Below are positions 23,174 through 35,912 of a stretch of 64,000 nucleotides of DNA, in pieces. Numbering within the stretch: the stretch's first letter is position 1; each line of letters begins with the position of its first letter. The stretch lies in the NCBI GenBank assembly GCA_963920765.1, contig OY987242.1:30900002-30964001 (forward strand). The letters run 5' to 3'. Source of the DNA: Ulota crispa. Lineage: Eukaryota; Streptophyta; Bryopsida; Orthotrichales; Orthotrichaceae. Made by a program: the position numbers and the translations under genes. The notes beneath the pieces are model-generated. The model was not told where the DNA came from. It ran no database searches and saw nothing but the letters and a program-made list of their open reading frames with translations.

Positions 23174-24130
23174 CCCCTAAAGTTCATTGACTATGTTTCA
23201 CTAAAAATTATCAAGAATGAGTCATTTTAATAGCAAAGGTAAAAGTAAAATGTGAAATGAAGTCTTGGTACAATTATTGTAGGATATAGGGGTAGACTAT
23301 GTCATTATGCTATAGTAGAAAGATGAAAGATATATGTTACATAGATTGTGAGATTACAGGGTTTGAAATGAGAAATAACTTTATTTTGTAAGCATTCAAA
23401 TTCTAGGCAGCTCTAATTTGCAAAGACTTTTGCACAAATTAGTTTTTGTTTTTTTTCTTGAAATCTTTTATGTTGAATTTTATAGTAGAGCTAGCTATAT
23501 GTGTAAAGAATTCCATAACATTTTGAATTAGGGAACCAGGCCCATACTAGAAAATTAGAATTGGAAGCTTGAAGAAAATTCTCATACAAAGTTGTTTTTC
23601 AACAATTTTTGACTTCCACACTAGTTTCCACATACAATAATATTTTCAAAATGTCCAATGTGGAGCTTTAGATTTTAGCTAGCTTTGGAGGAAGAAAAAA
23701 AAAAGACGTGGGAATTGGCCAAAAATTGTGACTTTGACAAGCTTGAACAACATAGGGCCAAAACCACCTAAGGTGAAGTAAAGGGCAATAAGTAAAAATA
23801 GTTGCTTTTACGGAATGAAGTTTGGTCAAAGTTTAACAAGGAAGTAGCTTTGCCCCTCAAACTTGAGCAAGATCTCAAAATTTTCATTGGCAGTGTTAAT
23901 AAATTAAATGTGCCCATGCTGCCCAAGCAAGCAAAGTTACATTTTGTATCATAACTTTTTTTTTCAAATTGAGATAGCTTGAAAATTGTTGCACTTGAAA
24001 GCTACTCTCTGAACATACATCCTCCAATTTTTTTTGTGGAAATATATTTATCATTATACAAATACCAGCCTGCCCAAAATTTCTATTTTGCCAAAAATGA
24101 TAATTATAATAATTAATGATCCATTAGGGG
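23174..24130. mobile_element. TTAA-flanked element, copy B, 957 bp
   Basis: Flanked by TTAA at 23170-23173 and 24131-24134, ends CCCCTAAAGTTCATTG and GATCCATTAGGGG. Better preserved than its duplicate at 6083-7015. Confidence 0.7.
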
Positions 24131-24705
24131 TTAAACATGACTGGGTTTTGAAACTCTTGCAGAATATCAATTTTTACTTATATTAACAAGAAATTAGTTA
24201 ACTTTTAAAGCAAATAAAGGCACATTAATAATCATTTTATCAGCTTTGGGCCTTGTTGGACATACATGTGATTCCTAGTTATGGAATAACCTTTAATGAA
24301 CTATTAATATATAAACTAGCTTAGTTTTTACTAGTCTACAAGTTTTGAAGAGGGGCATGTATGTGTACCTGAAATCATACATGGCTTAAAAATGGGACTT
24401 TAGGAAAATAGAGCAAAAGTACCAAAAAAATGAAAAAATTAGCTTCTACACAAATAGATTAGTAAAGATAGAAACAAAAGTAAAATGAAAGGAAATACAG
24501 GGCTTTGAATCTTAGTAAATGAGGTGCAAAACAACCTTTGCAATTCCAAATCAATATATAAAAACAGTAAAGCATATCTATTTTTAATACATGAATGTAG
24601 AATTATAAACATGAAGTTAAATGTTTTTACAAACACTATCAAATAACTTGAAGTAACAAAAGACAATAAAAAGTAAAAGTAAAAGTAAAAGAATGTCATG
24701 TTTAA

Positions 24706-25615
24706 CCCCTAAAAAACCAAGCCCTTTTTTTAGAAACATAGCAAATTTGGGTAGGTATGTGTGATTGGAGCTTTTCATATTTTAGGCTGAAACTTTAATA
24801 GAATGTGAGGACAAGGTTTATCTTTCATATGTATCAAATTCCATAGCATTTGGAATTATGAGTAAAAAGGTATGGGCTAGTATGTTGTCTTTTACGTTTG
24901 GTGGGCAGCCTGGGCAGATTTAAATTTTTTTTTTTTTGAAAGCAAAGTTTTTAAATTGGTTTATGAGATTTATGTGAATGTAGGAAGCTTCAAATCATTT
25001 TGTTTGGATCAACAAGATGAAAGTTATGAGGATTTTTTGTTTGCGGGCAGTTATGGATTCTCTACTCCAAAATAAACTTTGAAGTCCTTTATTTTACTCA
25101 ATTTTCAACATTTTGGAAAAAAAACAAAACCAAACAACAAAGATTGTTTATGAAAACATTATAACCATTGGGATTGGCATTTTCATTTCCATGGTTAAAT
25201 TCTTGACAAATTTGTGTTTTGAATCATTTTCTACTTCTTTTTACTTACTAATTTTTTTCCATATGTTATACAACTCCAAATGATTTGAAACTTTTTTGTC
25301 ATGTACTTTTTTGAGGTGGAATAAGGAACTTAGAGAAGCACCACCCACATGGGCTTTTTCCCCTAGGAATTTCACCTTTTGAAGGGTAGCTGCCCGGCTT
25401 TTCACAAGATGTTTTTGAATATTCAAACCAATCTAACTTCCAATCCACGTGGTGGAAAACTCTAAATTTTTTTCCACATCTTCTATAACCATTCTTTTAT
25501 AAGACCCTACGGTCACATATGCATAAAAAAAAATTTGTTTCCAAATTTGGTTGATGCTCTAAAAATGGCAGTTTTGAAGAGTTTTTGGTGAAAACTTTGC
25601 TTCATCTTTTAGGGG
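24706..25615. mobile_element. TTAA-flanked element, 910 bp, with empty site in copy A
   Basis: TTAA at 24702-24705 and 25616-25619. Ends CCCCTAAAAAACCAAGCCC and CATCTTTTAGGGG. The left flank agaatgtcatgTTAA-type junction and the right flank (TTAA)cactaaagaatcattg join directly in copy A at 7559-7562. A close relative is 34576-35489 (shared gcttttcatattttaggctga, gttatggattctctac, cacccacatgg). Confidence 0.9.
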
Positions 25616-25619
25616 TTAA

Positions 25620-26544
25620 CACTAAAGAATCATTGTTCTTTTGGAGGACAAATGGGATTTCAAGCATGTACATACAATTTTACTAATTTGTATGATCTTT
25701 TGAAACTTTTATTTGAAGGCGAGGAATTCAAAACCTACATGGGCATCCAATTTCTTCTTCATTCCAACATTTGACAAAGAAATTATGCAAGAATTTACCA
25801 AAATTAGGGGGAAGTGCAATATGTGCAAGGCCTTTTTTTCGTAAATGGGTGTTGACTTAAAAAAGGGTAAGCCCATATGGGCACAATGTGTGACTACTTG
25901 AGCAAAAGGGAGTAGACTAGTGGAGTAGAAGGGATAGTCTTGGGAGACTCTGGACCCTCCATTTCTTTTGCCCCTTGTAAAATTTGGTATATTAACTTTT
26001 TGAGTGATATATGTATATTTTTTAAATTATTTTGTTTCAAAGTTGTAATAGGCTAAAACTCCTTGGTTTAAACTATTTGAATTTATGTAATTCAGATTTT
26101 TGAAATTTACATAATGCCTCCAATTTTGCCTAGTGTATTTGCAAATTTCATGAACTTTGAGCATTCAAATTTTTTTTGACGTATGTTGTACACCTCCAAT
26201 TCATTCAAAAATCCTTCCACACCTACCTAACTTGATTTTCTATATGGGGCAATTAAATCTCAACGTTGTGAGGAGCAGTTTTGTTGTTATAAGAGTGGTA
26301 AAAACTTGTGAAAGTTTTGGGTTGGAAAAGTTTATTTATTTATTTATATAATTTGAATGTCAACATCTCACTCTTCTTGTTTAAAATGAGCTAGTTATTT
26401 TCCCACAAGCACCTCATATGGTCTTGAGCAAGATCCTATGGTTAGATTTTATTTTGAACTTTTTTTGTACTTTTTTACTCATTACCCTAGCAGTGATAGT
26501 TTTCAATGATTTTATTAAAAAAAATGGCTTGGTTCCTTTATGGA
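25620..26544. mobile_element. TTAA-flanked element, copy B, 925 bp
   Basis: It abuts the 910-bp element through a shared TTAA (25616-25619) and ends CCTTTATGGA before TTAA at 26545-26548. Ends are decayed (CACTAAAGAATCATTG). It is the uninterrupted partner of 7563-9832. Confidence 0.6.
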
Positions 26545-27219
26545 TTAAGTAAATGTGGATCATCCAAAGTCCATAAGCAATAATATAAAATCTGCTTTGG
26601 ATTGTAAAATATTGGGAGATAATTGTGTTACCTTTAATTAAATGTGGATTGTTCATGTAATTGTGGGCTATTTATGTTTTTGAGCACTAGAGATCTCCCA
26701 ATATTTTGAATTTTTTTTTCAAAATTCTACATGTTTTTTTTATTTGAACCTATTTTGTATTTTTTTGTATTGTAAATGTTTCTTAATTTTTTGCAAGTGC
26801 CTCCCAACATTTTGCTAACCAAAACATTTTGCTAACCAAAACATTTTGTACTTTTACTTATGGATTTTGGATAGTCCATACTCAAATGTGGCATAGTTGC
26901 AAAATATGGAGGGACATGTTCAAATCAAAAGGAAAAAATAGATTCAAAATATTGGGAAACTTGCAATGTTTTATCGACATATAAAATCCACAATTGTATG
27001 AAAAGTTCATGATTAGTTAAATTTCTCATAAAATTGAAGTGAAAGGAAAAAAATGTACAAGAAAACTTGGGAGAAAAAGTTATTGCCCCTTAGACCATTT
27101 AATTTCAATTTTAGGAAAGAAAGATCAAAATGAAGATAACAAGGTTTGAGAATACTCACTATTTCTTTAATATAAATCCTTCTATTTGTTTATCCATTGC
27201 AATATCAAAAGCACCCAAA

Positions 27220-27329
27220 TGCTAGAAGAAAAACATGTCCTAAATAACTGATTTGCAAAAATTGCAAATGTCCTAAAGAATTGTGCAATGACTCAATTAC
27301 AATTGTTAGGACATTTATAATTTTTCTTC
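27220..27329. mobile_element. Small insertion with 8-bp flanking repeat
   Basis: CACCCAAA is present on both sides (27212-27219, 27330-27337) and once in the equivalent place of copy A as cactcaca. The ends contain GAAGAAAAA and its complement. 110 bp. The duplication length suggests hAT, or Mutator with one mismatch; the inner words resemble the CACTA-like element at 2125. Confidence 0.6.
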
Positions 27330-27485
27330 CACCCAAAGCTTCCAAAAATGCCTCTTACCATATGAAAACTTAGAATCCTTCCAACTCATCCACAAATGGT
27401 TCAAATTAATAACAGAAGGTTTACAAAAGATCAAACAAAAGAAAACTAGAGTTTGGATCTCAAAATTGTGTTTGTAGTAAGGTTT

Positions 27486-29260
27486 CATGTCATTGACTCA
27501 AAATCCATAGCCCTAAATGTCTCAAATCTCAAGTGAGCAATGGATATTTTCCATAAGCATTTCAACGTATCCTCTCGGGCGTATCCTACAATCATCCAAT
27601 TTTGATGAAGGAAAGTTACTTAATATCTACCATACTTGGATCTCAAGAGTCTAAAATATAGGTTTCTTTTTTTTTACCCTCTCATTGTCATTAGTTGATT
27701 TCCAATCATTTCAAAATTTCACCAATCTTTGATTTTTTATTTTCATAATCCAATTAGTTATTTGGCCATTTACGTGGATTCACATTTTAGTAGATAAAAG
27801 TTCTTCATGATCTTTGAAGAAAACATGTATTTATTGTAATAGTGAAGTTTGAATTTTCTATTTTTAGTGCAATAGATACTGTAAAATTTTCAGTTATAAT
27901 TGATTTAGGTGAACACCTTATCTATCTTTGAAGGATCGAAGAGTCGGTATTGTTGTCATCAAGACATTAGATAATAATTTAGTGGATGCGAGACTATAAG
28001 TAACATTAAAAGCTATTAAACATGCATTTTGCTTACACGAAACATTATTAAAAGCATGGTCATCATTGTATAATAAAAGTCATATTTTGGTTGCTTTGTT
28101 GTAAGGCAACATATTGCAAGGTTCTATTATAGCCGTGCATTTGGTATAAAACATTAATCTGTTTCAACAAATGAAAACTTAAGGCTTCCATTGATTCAAA
28201 TATGGCATAAACCAAATTGTCAAATGATAAAAATGGAATGGTTCGGTGGCCAAAATAGAATCTCCTACTTTTTAGAAAAGATCACAATAGAAACGTTTCT
28301 AAAAAATGTCAATCTTACACCCAAAATATGGTCTAATATTTATTTGAACTTGTTTTGTTAATGAACAAATTGTACATTATTTTATGATTTCAAAATTTTA
28401 TATTTTTCATCCATAAAAATTATTCCTTGTTTCTTAAGCTAATTGAGCAACACGTGCACATTACAAATCCTCCAAACTGCATTCTACTAATATTTTAAAA
28501 CTGAAGATTTAAAGCAGGTCATGTCCAAAAATATGTCTTTTGTAATTCAAAACATGATCTCAAAGAGTGAGCCTCACAAATCCAATTTTCAAAGTTCTTA
28601 AAAATGAATATAACGTAGGATTCTACAATTTTCAAATCCCATGGAGGTAAGATTACCCTAAAATTGTCAACATTAGGCTGTAAAATAATGCGAAAGGGAT
28701 TTTGAATCCCAAGTTTCAAATTCATTTGTAAGCAATCTAACCTTTACATGTTGATTCAAAATTCAAGCTCTATAAAACAAGTTCAAAAACTAGTAACGAA
28801 TCTTCTCCAAATTATTTATGATGCATCTTTGCAAAACTTCAAAAATAAGAACTCTCTACAAAACTTCAAAACGATCCCACACACCTAAAAGTCAAGCTTA
28901 AACAGTGTATAACAACAATAGATAAATTGAGATGACATCACAAATACACTTTTTCCTAAACTAATTTAAAGATAACCTCACGATGTTTCATAGATTAATC
29001 CAATATACATTGCACTTTAAAAAGTTCATAACAAAATCCTTGTTTTTCCAAAACACAATTTCAACTCTATCACGTTCTCTCACATTCGCCAAAAGGAAAA
29101 ACAGGAAAAAATATAAAATAAAATAAAAAAATCCTTGATCTTCCCACAAAACACACATCCGGCCCTTGCTATGATTTGAGGCATGAGAAAAAGAAAAAAG
29201 CAAGCTTCTCAATAGAATTACAAGCTCTAATATCTGAAATATATGACAATGTCACAGATT
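27486..29260. other. AT-rich intergenic sequence downstream of the epoxide hydrolase gene
   Basis: Beyond copy B no gene, RNA or clear element ends were recognised. The part near 29200-29260 is the likely 3'UTR of the epoxide hydrolase gene on -. Confidence 0.4.
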
Positions 29261-32200
29261 TCACTCTTTTTTCTCGACATGATTCTCTGAATTGAAGAAA
29301 GAGATGAGTTTACTGTTGATTTCCTGAGGGCTCTGTTCTGGCATGAAGTGAGCACCCTTTATAGTATCAACTTGCTGAAGATTGGGCACCAATTGTTTCA
29401 AACTTGGCCCTCGGATTTGATCAAGACATCCTGGAAACTGGAGAACTGCATCATCTTCAGCTATGATCAGATATGCCTTTGTCATCACACGGCAATTCAC
29501 CCATGGAGCTTCTAACTTCCAATTTCTGCGCACAAAAACATAAAATAACCATAAAAAAACAAAAAAAAAGCAGAGCTAGTACATTCACAACAGAGAAATA
29601 AACCCCTAATGTACAGCACCCAACCATAATAGAAGGAAAATAATAAAATAAAATAAAAACAAGGGAAAACATAAAAAATGCCCCTCTATGCTTTCAAAAA
29701 ATAAAATATACCTCTATATTATTTAAAATATCAAAATACCCCTGATTTTGGGTCAAAACATCAATTATACCCCTAGTTATCTATGAAAACATCTAATACC
29801 CTCAGTTTTCTTGTGCCTCTTTACTGAAATTTTTGTAAGTCACATTTGCACCAGAGACATTGGCAAAGAAGAGCGTGTTGTTCAATCAATGCTATGGCTT
29901 TGGTCACAATAAAGTTAAGTGCAAAAACCCTATACAAAGCTTAAAGAGCTCGCCTCCAAGATTTAACTTACATTCAACTTAAAACTAGTTTTTGTGATTT
30001 TGCTTGTCATCCCAATATTTACAAAAATTTACACAAAAGAGGTACAAGAAAGTAAGGGTATTAGCTGTTTTCAAAGATAACTAGGGGTATAATTGATATT
30101 CTTACACAAAACCAAGGGTATTTTTGATATTTCAAATAATATAGGGGTATACTTGATCTTTTGAAAGAATTGAGGAGCATTTTTGATATTTTCCCTAAAA
30201 GCGAACAAAAAGGGATAAAATCATCAAAGAATGAATATCACAAACCTTTCAATGTTGCGGTACCAGTTCACGGCGCCAGTGAATCCTGTTTTTTCAAAGC
30301 TATTGGTATAGTATTTGAGGTCTTCCTCCGCGAGCCATGGAGCGAGGTCTTTTACGAATACGCTTGAAAGCTCTTTATCCTGAGCAGCTTTCATTGTCCC
30401 TTTCTTCACATCCCAAAATCCTGACAGGAAGCCTTTCAGAGTTTCTGAAGTTCCATAATTGGCAAAATCTCGCTCTGCTCTCCCTGGCTCCTGCAGCAGC
30501 AAAGGAAAACAGAAATACAACACGAGTGTGAGGGTCTGATGCCACGTAGTCATGTGATAAGAATGTGCCTCCCAAAAGAGGCTCCGAAGGTAGCACTTGC
30601 ATAACTTGTAGAATTCTTCCTAATGTTCACACTGTTTTTCCAAATAATAAATGAACTAAAAAAACTTCTCCTCGTAGAGTCCATCAGGCATAGCTGGTAG
30701 AACTAACCCCAACGACTTCTTGTCTAAGACCCTTAAAAAAAGGCAGTAGAAGTCCAAACACATGACTAGTAAGAAATGAGATAATTCTAGATTCGTTTAT
30801 AGCCAACTATCATTCCGCGAGATATCTCGCATCAGTGCAAATGTTTGGTGCAAATACTCATTGTTCAAGGATAGTCCAGATTCTGGCTGACGGGGACCGT
30901 ACTACTTCAAACTTCAAAAGTTCAAATATCTTTCACCCAAAAAGAACATGTTAGAGTGCATTAGAAATCTTCGTAACAAGACCACCCTCAAAATAGAAAT
31001 AAAATAAAGAAATAAGTGGAAGAACAAAAAAGATTCATTCTAGTACCTGAAATCACTAGTTCAGGAATGGATTCCCTACCTTATGGAGTTGAATTTGCAA
31101 GTACACGCAATATAGTAAGTAGTTCAAACTGGCATTAGCTGGCGTTAAATATATCTACAAGAAAATTTTAGAAATTTGCGTTCCACTTAACAAAACCATA
31201 TGAAGTTGATTGTGTTGAGTTTTTTCTTCCAAACGCAAAATTTTACATTCCAACATAAAATTTTGTGTTGGAACATAAAATTTTGTGTTTGAAAGGGAAA
31301 ACTCAACACAATCAACTTCATATGGTTCTGTTAAGTGGAACGCAATTTTCTAGAATTTTCTTCTAGTTAATGAAACATGAAATGTGTAACAGAGAACTTC
31401 AGAAATCCAACCTCTTTAACCCCCCTACGAGTGCCAATGTGGACAATGGATGACTTCAAACGCTTATTGTAGGAGCTGCAGGACATGGATGAAGAACATT
31501 CAAGTCTACAATTAATAAAAAAAACTCATGTTGGCGACCTGTCCATACAGTCGTTGAATGATTGGTTTACCTGTTGTCAAAAAAATGTTTGAAACCGATG
31601 TTAGGTGGTTAGGCTTCAATTTTTCTCTCCCACGTAACCAATGTTAGGTGGTTAGGTTTATCATGCTAGGCAGTTAGGTTTATCATGTTAGGCAATTAGG
31701 TTGCTGGTGAGGCTTCCTTTCTGCCAAAACCTAATAGTTAGCTTCAATTTCTCTCTCCCACGTAACCAATGTTGCCAATGAGGCTTTGTCTCTCCCACCC
31801 ACATAACTGATGTTGCCATTGAGGCTTTATCTTTCCCACAACCTAACAATTAGCTTCAATTTATATCTCCTACGTAACCGATGTTAGTCGAGGCTTTGTC
31901 TCTCCCACATTTGTACCAATATCATGAATCATGAAGCAATGGAGCTTGATACAATAGAAAATCAACAAACATCAACAATGGGACATGTTAAAGCATTGTT
32001 GCAAATAATGATTAGAGTAGTACATCATTGTATTGTTGCTTTTCCACTATATTGCTGCTTCTGATTGAAGTTAAATTTTTTAGTTTTGATTGAAGTCTAT
32101 TTTATAGGAAGACCTTCATTTACCTTGGTAAATGGGTTATACGTTCAGAAAACAAATTTTGTCTATATTTCAACTTTGTGACTAGATTTGTCATTGGATG

Positions 32201-34172
32201 GTGCTTCATGATTTTTGAGCAAAGCTTTGAATCAATTCATCCAGAGATGGAAAAAGAATAAGAAAAAGAAAATTGCTGAAATGATGATCCTGTTTCTGAA
32301 ATCTTCACGAGTCATGATTTATTTTGCATTGAAATCTCTTCAAGTGAGAAAAAAATAAAGGATTTTTGCAGAATGGACCAACTGACCTGAAACCTGCACT
32401 GGTAAAAACCTTCTCCAAATGCTGCAATCTGACGGTGTAAAGTCTCTGCAGCGTCGCCAGGGACTCTGGGGAAATACGGAATACCCAGCGACACATACGC
32501 TTTCACTAGATCCGGCCGTAGCAAACACAACTGCCATCCAAGCACGGCACCCCAATCATGCCCTACAACGAACACCTGCCCCAAAACAAAAAACATACAA
32601 AAAAAACAACTTTCAGTGCACAAATTTGAATAAAAAAAAACTAATCTTCATAAGCTACATCACACCACATATTTTTTGGGCTGGAACTGGAGGGATTAAT
32701 TCGGCATACGCTAAGCTTTCTAATGAAAATCCTGAATCCCTGATTCAAACTTCACAAAGCTCTTCAAAGAGCCAAATAAACCACAAACCTTAGGATCTAA
32801 TTCAAAAAAAAACCAAATGTTCCGTAAGGGTTCAACCCATGGATCCTTGCTTGCTCTTGGCGTTACCATTAATACATAAAGCATGCTATCAAGTTCAATG
32901 CTGGTGACCAGGGGCAATCAAAGTACAATATTAGGAATGACTGCATGTTTAAACATTTAATTGTTCGGCACTCACTCCCATTCACTACTGTATTCAATTT
33001 GACCTCTCCTTAGAGCTATTATCCATCATACTACTAAAATCACAAGACCTTTGTAATATCACATCACGACTTCTGCAATATCACATCTCCAATCTCTGTG
33101 ATAATATAGATACAATCACATTGACCTCTATAATATCACATCTGTGGTCTTTGGGATATTATCACACAAATACAATGTGAATACTTACTGAAATTTGTAC
33201 TTTGCATTTTATCTCACATATGAAAATCTTAATAATTTCATATTAAAATCCTAATGGTGGATGCGTAGCGTAGCAAGTGCCAACAGCTAGTAGGGTTTGA
33301 AAAAGCCAATTTGATTAATCTGCATTATGAAACATGCTAGAAAACTTAGTAACAACTAAACAAAGACTAATTTGAGCCCTTACAGTCATTGTTCATTGAT
33401 TATCAACACAGTTGTTCTTCTATTCAAACAAGACCTAATTCTCCATCCGCACATGTTCAATAAAATAAAAGCAAAAATAAAGTTCGCACAGGACCTCCTC
33501 AACCTCCTCCAAACTCCAAACTGCTAAAAAAAAGGTAAAAAAAGGAGAGAGAAAAAAAGAGGAAGAGGAAGTAGCAAGGTCTCCACCAAACCTGCTGCTC
33601 GCCCAAAGCATCAAGCAATCCAACAATGTCTCCAACGAGATTGACGATGTTGTAATCCTCCACATCACCAGGCACATCCGTCTCGCCATAGCCACGCAGA
33701 TCCGGCGCTACAGCTCGGAATCCAGCTTGTGCCAATGCCGGCATCTGGTGTCGCCACAAATACCACAGCGATGGAAAGCCATGAAGGAGCAGCACCACCG
33801 GACCTGACCAAAAACACAAAAACCCAAAAAAAAAAACACTCAAAAATGAAAAGAAATAGAGAGAGAGATGAAGTGTAACTCTTGCCAACAAACTTTGCAA
33901 AACCGTTGTTTGACATAATTCCAAGTGCATCTTTCTCTCTAAGAAAGTTAAACCTCATGTCTCTTATTCTAGTGGCGAAAGCTTGAATTGAGAAGGATTC
34001 ATGCAGGCTTGGTAGAATGCTCAATAAACCTTTAGTTACCATGTTTCTGTTGAAGGTGATTTAAGTTAAGGAGATGAAGTTCCGGATGATTTTACGTACC
34101 GGAGGAGCCTTGCTCAGCGATGTGCATGTGGATGCCGTTGGTTTTGATGGTTCGGTGCTTGATGTCCGCCAT
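29261..34172 (-). CDS. Soluble epoxide hydrolase, alpha/beta-hydrolase fold, five exons
   Basis: Exons on -: 34100-34172, 33592-33803, 32387-32575, 30246-30490 and 29261-29525. They join in phase to 327 residues from ATG at 34170-34172 to TGA at 29261-29263, close to the usual size of plant soluble epoxide hydrolases. The enzyme opens epoxides, such as those of fatty acids, to diols. Visible family features are the oxyanion motif HGFP (32-35), the nucleophile in GHDWGA (Asp102), lid tyrosines in FYQCRFQEPG (Tyr153) and VNWYRN (Tyr235), the acid in AEDDAV (Asp265) and the base in KGAHFMPEQ (His299). The whole catalytic set is present, so it is probably functional. There is no signal peptide or peroxisomal tripeptide (end VEKKE), so it is probably cytosolic. 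Introns 3 and 4 hold fold-back elements. The assignment is firm; the physiological substrate is not visible. Confidence 0.95.
29663..30195. mobile_element. Fold-back MITE in epoxide hydrolase intron 4 (Mutator-like)
   Basis: Ends GGGAAAACATAAAAAATGCCC and GAGCATTTTTGATATTTTCCC. The arms pair for about 150 bp with repeated taggggtat blocks. Flanks taaaaacaa and taaaagcga match at 7 of 9 positions, consistent with an old 9-bp duplication. It fills most of the 720-bp intron. Confidence 0.65.
31155..31366. mobile_element. 212-bp hairpin in epoxide hydrolase intron 3
   Basis: Arms begin CTACAAGAAAATTTTAGAAA and pair with ...TTCTAGAATTTTCTTCTAG. They extend inward through catatgaagttgattgtgtt and its complement almost to the centre. 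Terminal CTACAAGAAAA resembles CACTA-type ends without the leading CA. Non-coding. Confidence 0.7.
31595..31920. repeat. Degenerate tandem repeats in epoxide hydrolase intron 3
   Basis: Recurring blocks: ctctcccacgtaaccaatgtt, gaggctttgtctctccc, gttaggtggttaggttt and agttagcttcaattt, in variable order and spacing. It looks like a decayed minisatellite. Confidence 0.6.
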
Positions 34173-34329
34173 GGCTGAGAGTTTGCTGGCTATGGCGCGG
34201 TCTCTCTCCTCTCTATCAGAGCTTCAGATTGTTGGAAATGCCTGTTTGTGAAATGACGTTTGACGTGGGGTTGTGTGTAGAAATGGGCCATGCTCTCATT
34301 CCAAGAGAAGTACAGAGCCATTGAATGCA

Positions 34330-34415
34330 ATTTCAGAGCAATTTTAAAGCAATTTTAGAGCAATTTTAAAGCAATTTTAGAGCAATTTTAAAGCGGTTTT
34401 AAAGCGATTTTAGAA
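34330..34415. repeat. 13-bp tandem repeat upstream of the epoxide hydrolase start
   Basis: About seven units of a(g/a)agcaattttaa, alternating gagcaatttta and aagcaatttta, ending in the variants gcggtttta and gcgatttta. It lies 160-240 bp upstream of the ATG, so within the likely promoter or 5'UTR. Confidence 0.75.
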
Positions 34416-34575
34416 CACGGACAAATGTTGAAGAGCTGGGTAGCGTCTCTTTTGTTGACTGAGGAAGCATGGAGGACAGCACACGGAGACCTGCGTCATC
34501 CGGCATGAGACTGGTGTTGCCGGGGTCTCTGCAAATGTGACTGCATGCTCTCAGGCCCAACTCTTCAACCCTTAA

Positions 34576-35489
34576 CCCCTAAAGGACCAGACCCCCTTTT
34601 TAAGAAACACTCCGATTTTGGGCAGGTACTTGTGATTGGAGCTTTTCATATTTTAGGCTGAAGTTTTAACAGAATGTGGGAACAAGGTTTATCTTTTACA
34701 TGCACTAAATTTCATGATATTTGGAATTATGGGTAAAAAGTTATGGCTTAATATGTTGTTTTTTATGTTCGTTGGGCAACTTGGGCAGATTTTCAAAAAT
34801 CTTTTTTTTTTTTTTTAATTTTTAAAAATTGGTTTAGGAGATTTATGTGAATGTAGGAAGCTTTGAATCATTCCGTTTCGATCAACGAGATGAAAGTTAT
34901 GAGGAGATTTTGTTTGCGGGCAGTTATGGATTCTCTATTCTAAAATAAACCTTGAAGTCCTTTATTTTACTCAATTTTCAACATTTTGGAAAAAAAACAA
35001 AACCAAAGGATGTAGATTGCTTATTATAACATTATGACCGTTGGGATTGGCATTTTTAATTTCCATAATTAAATTCTTAACAATTTTGTGTTTCAAATCA
35101 TTCTTGACTTCTTTTTACTTACTAATTTTTTTTCCATATGTTATACAACTCCAAATGATTTGAAACTTTTTTGACATGTACTTTACTTAGGTGGAATAAG
35201 GAACTTAGAGAAGCACCACCCACATGGCCTTATTTCCTTAGGAATTTCACCTTCTGAAGGTAGCTGCCCCGTTTTTCACAAGATGTTTTTGAATATTCAA
35301 ATCATTCTAACTTCCAATCCACATGGTGGAAAACTCTGAAATTTTTTCCACATCTTCTAAAAATATTCTTCTACAAGATCCTATGGTCATATATGCATAA
35401 AAATGTTTTTGTTTTCAAATTTGGTTGATGCTCTAAAAATGACATTTTTGAAGGGTTTTTGGTGAAAACTTTGCTTGGTCCTTTCGGGG
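34576..35489. mobile_element. TTAA-flanked element, 914 bp
   Basis: Flanked by TTAA at 34572-34575 and 35490-35493. Ends CCCCTAAAGGACCAGACCCC and CTTGGTCCTTTCGGGG. Closely similar along its length to 24706-25615, in the same orientation. Confidence 0.85.
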
Positions 35490-35585
35490 TTAACCCCTTG
35501 CCTGTCACGTGCATTGCCACGTGGCACGTGGCAATTGGAAAGAGGGAGTGAGGTAAAGAGTCATGACCCTCTTTTCTATTCCCTA

Positions 35586-35912
35586 CGGTAGTGTGCTCAT
35601 AAATTGACCATCTAAGGGTTGAGACTGAATTTTGGGAGGTGAAACTTCTTGTCTTGTTTTTCAATAAAATTTTCCTTGAAAGACAAGAAGAATTGACATC
35701 TAACCCAATTTGTTTCTTGTTTTTTTGGAGCTTTGTGGAACTAGCTATGAAATTTTGAAGTGGAAAGGTCATAGGTTTCTAAAACCGCCCACCTCCTCAA
35801 ATGTACATCAATTATACATTGTTGAAAAGCTGTGAAAAACAACATGTACCAATAGAGTACATTTGGTGAGGTGAGCGATTATGAGCGTGAGCAAAATATG
35901 AGCAGACTACCT
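35586..35912. mobile_element. TA-flanked MITE, GGTAGT family, 327 bp
   Basis: Starts CGGTAGTGTGCTCATAAATT and ends GAGCAGACTACCT, flanked by TA (35584-35585, 35913-35914). Inverted relative of 57833-58171: shared cttcttgtc, cctcctcaaatgtac, aaaaccgcccac. Confidence 0.7.

Larger units (their letters stand above)
20625..27485. repeat. Segmental duplication, copy B (partner 4255-11290)
   Basis: Collinear partner of copy A, same orientation, about 16.3 kb away. It carries its own later insertions at 22331-23123, 24706-25615 and 27220-27329, each absent from copy A. Confidence 0.8.

Noticed and set aside
33499..34042. Open frames of 125-143 codons on - around the epoxide hydrolase exon 2
   Set aside because: They extend the true exon into intron sequence or read it in another frame; the spliced gene explains them.
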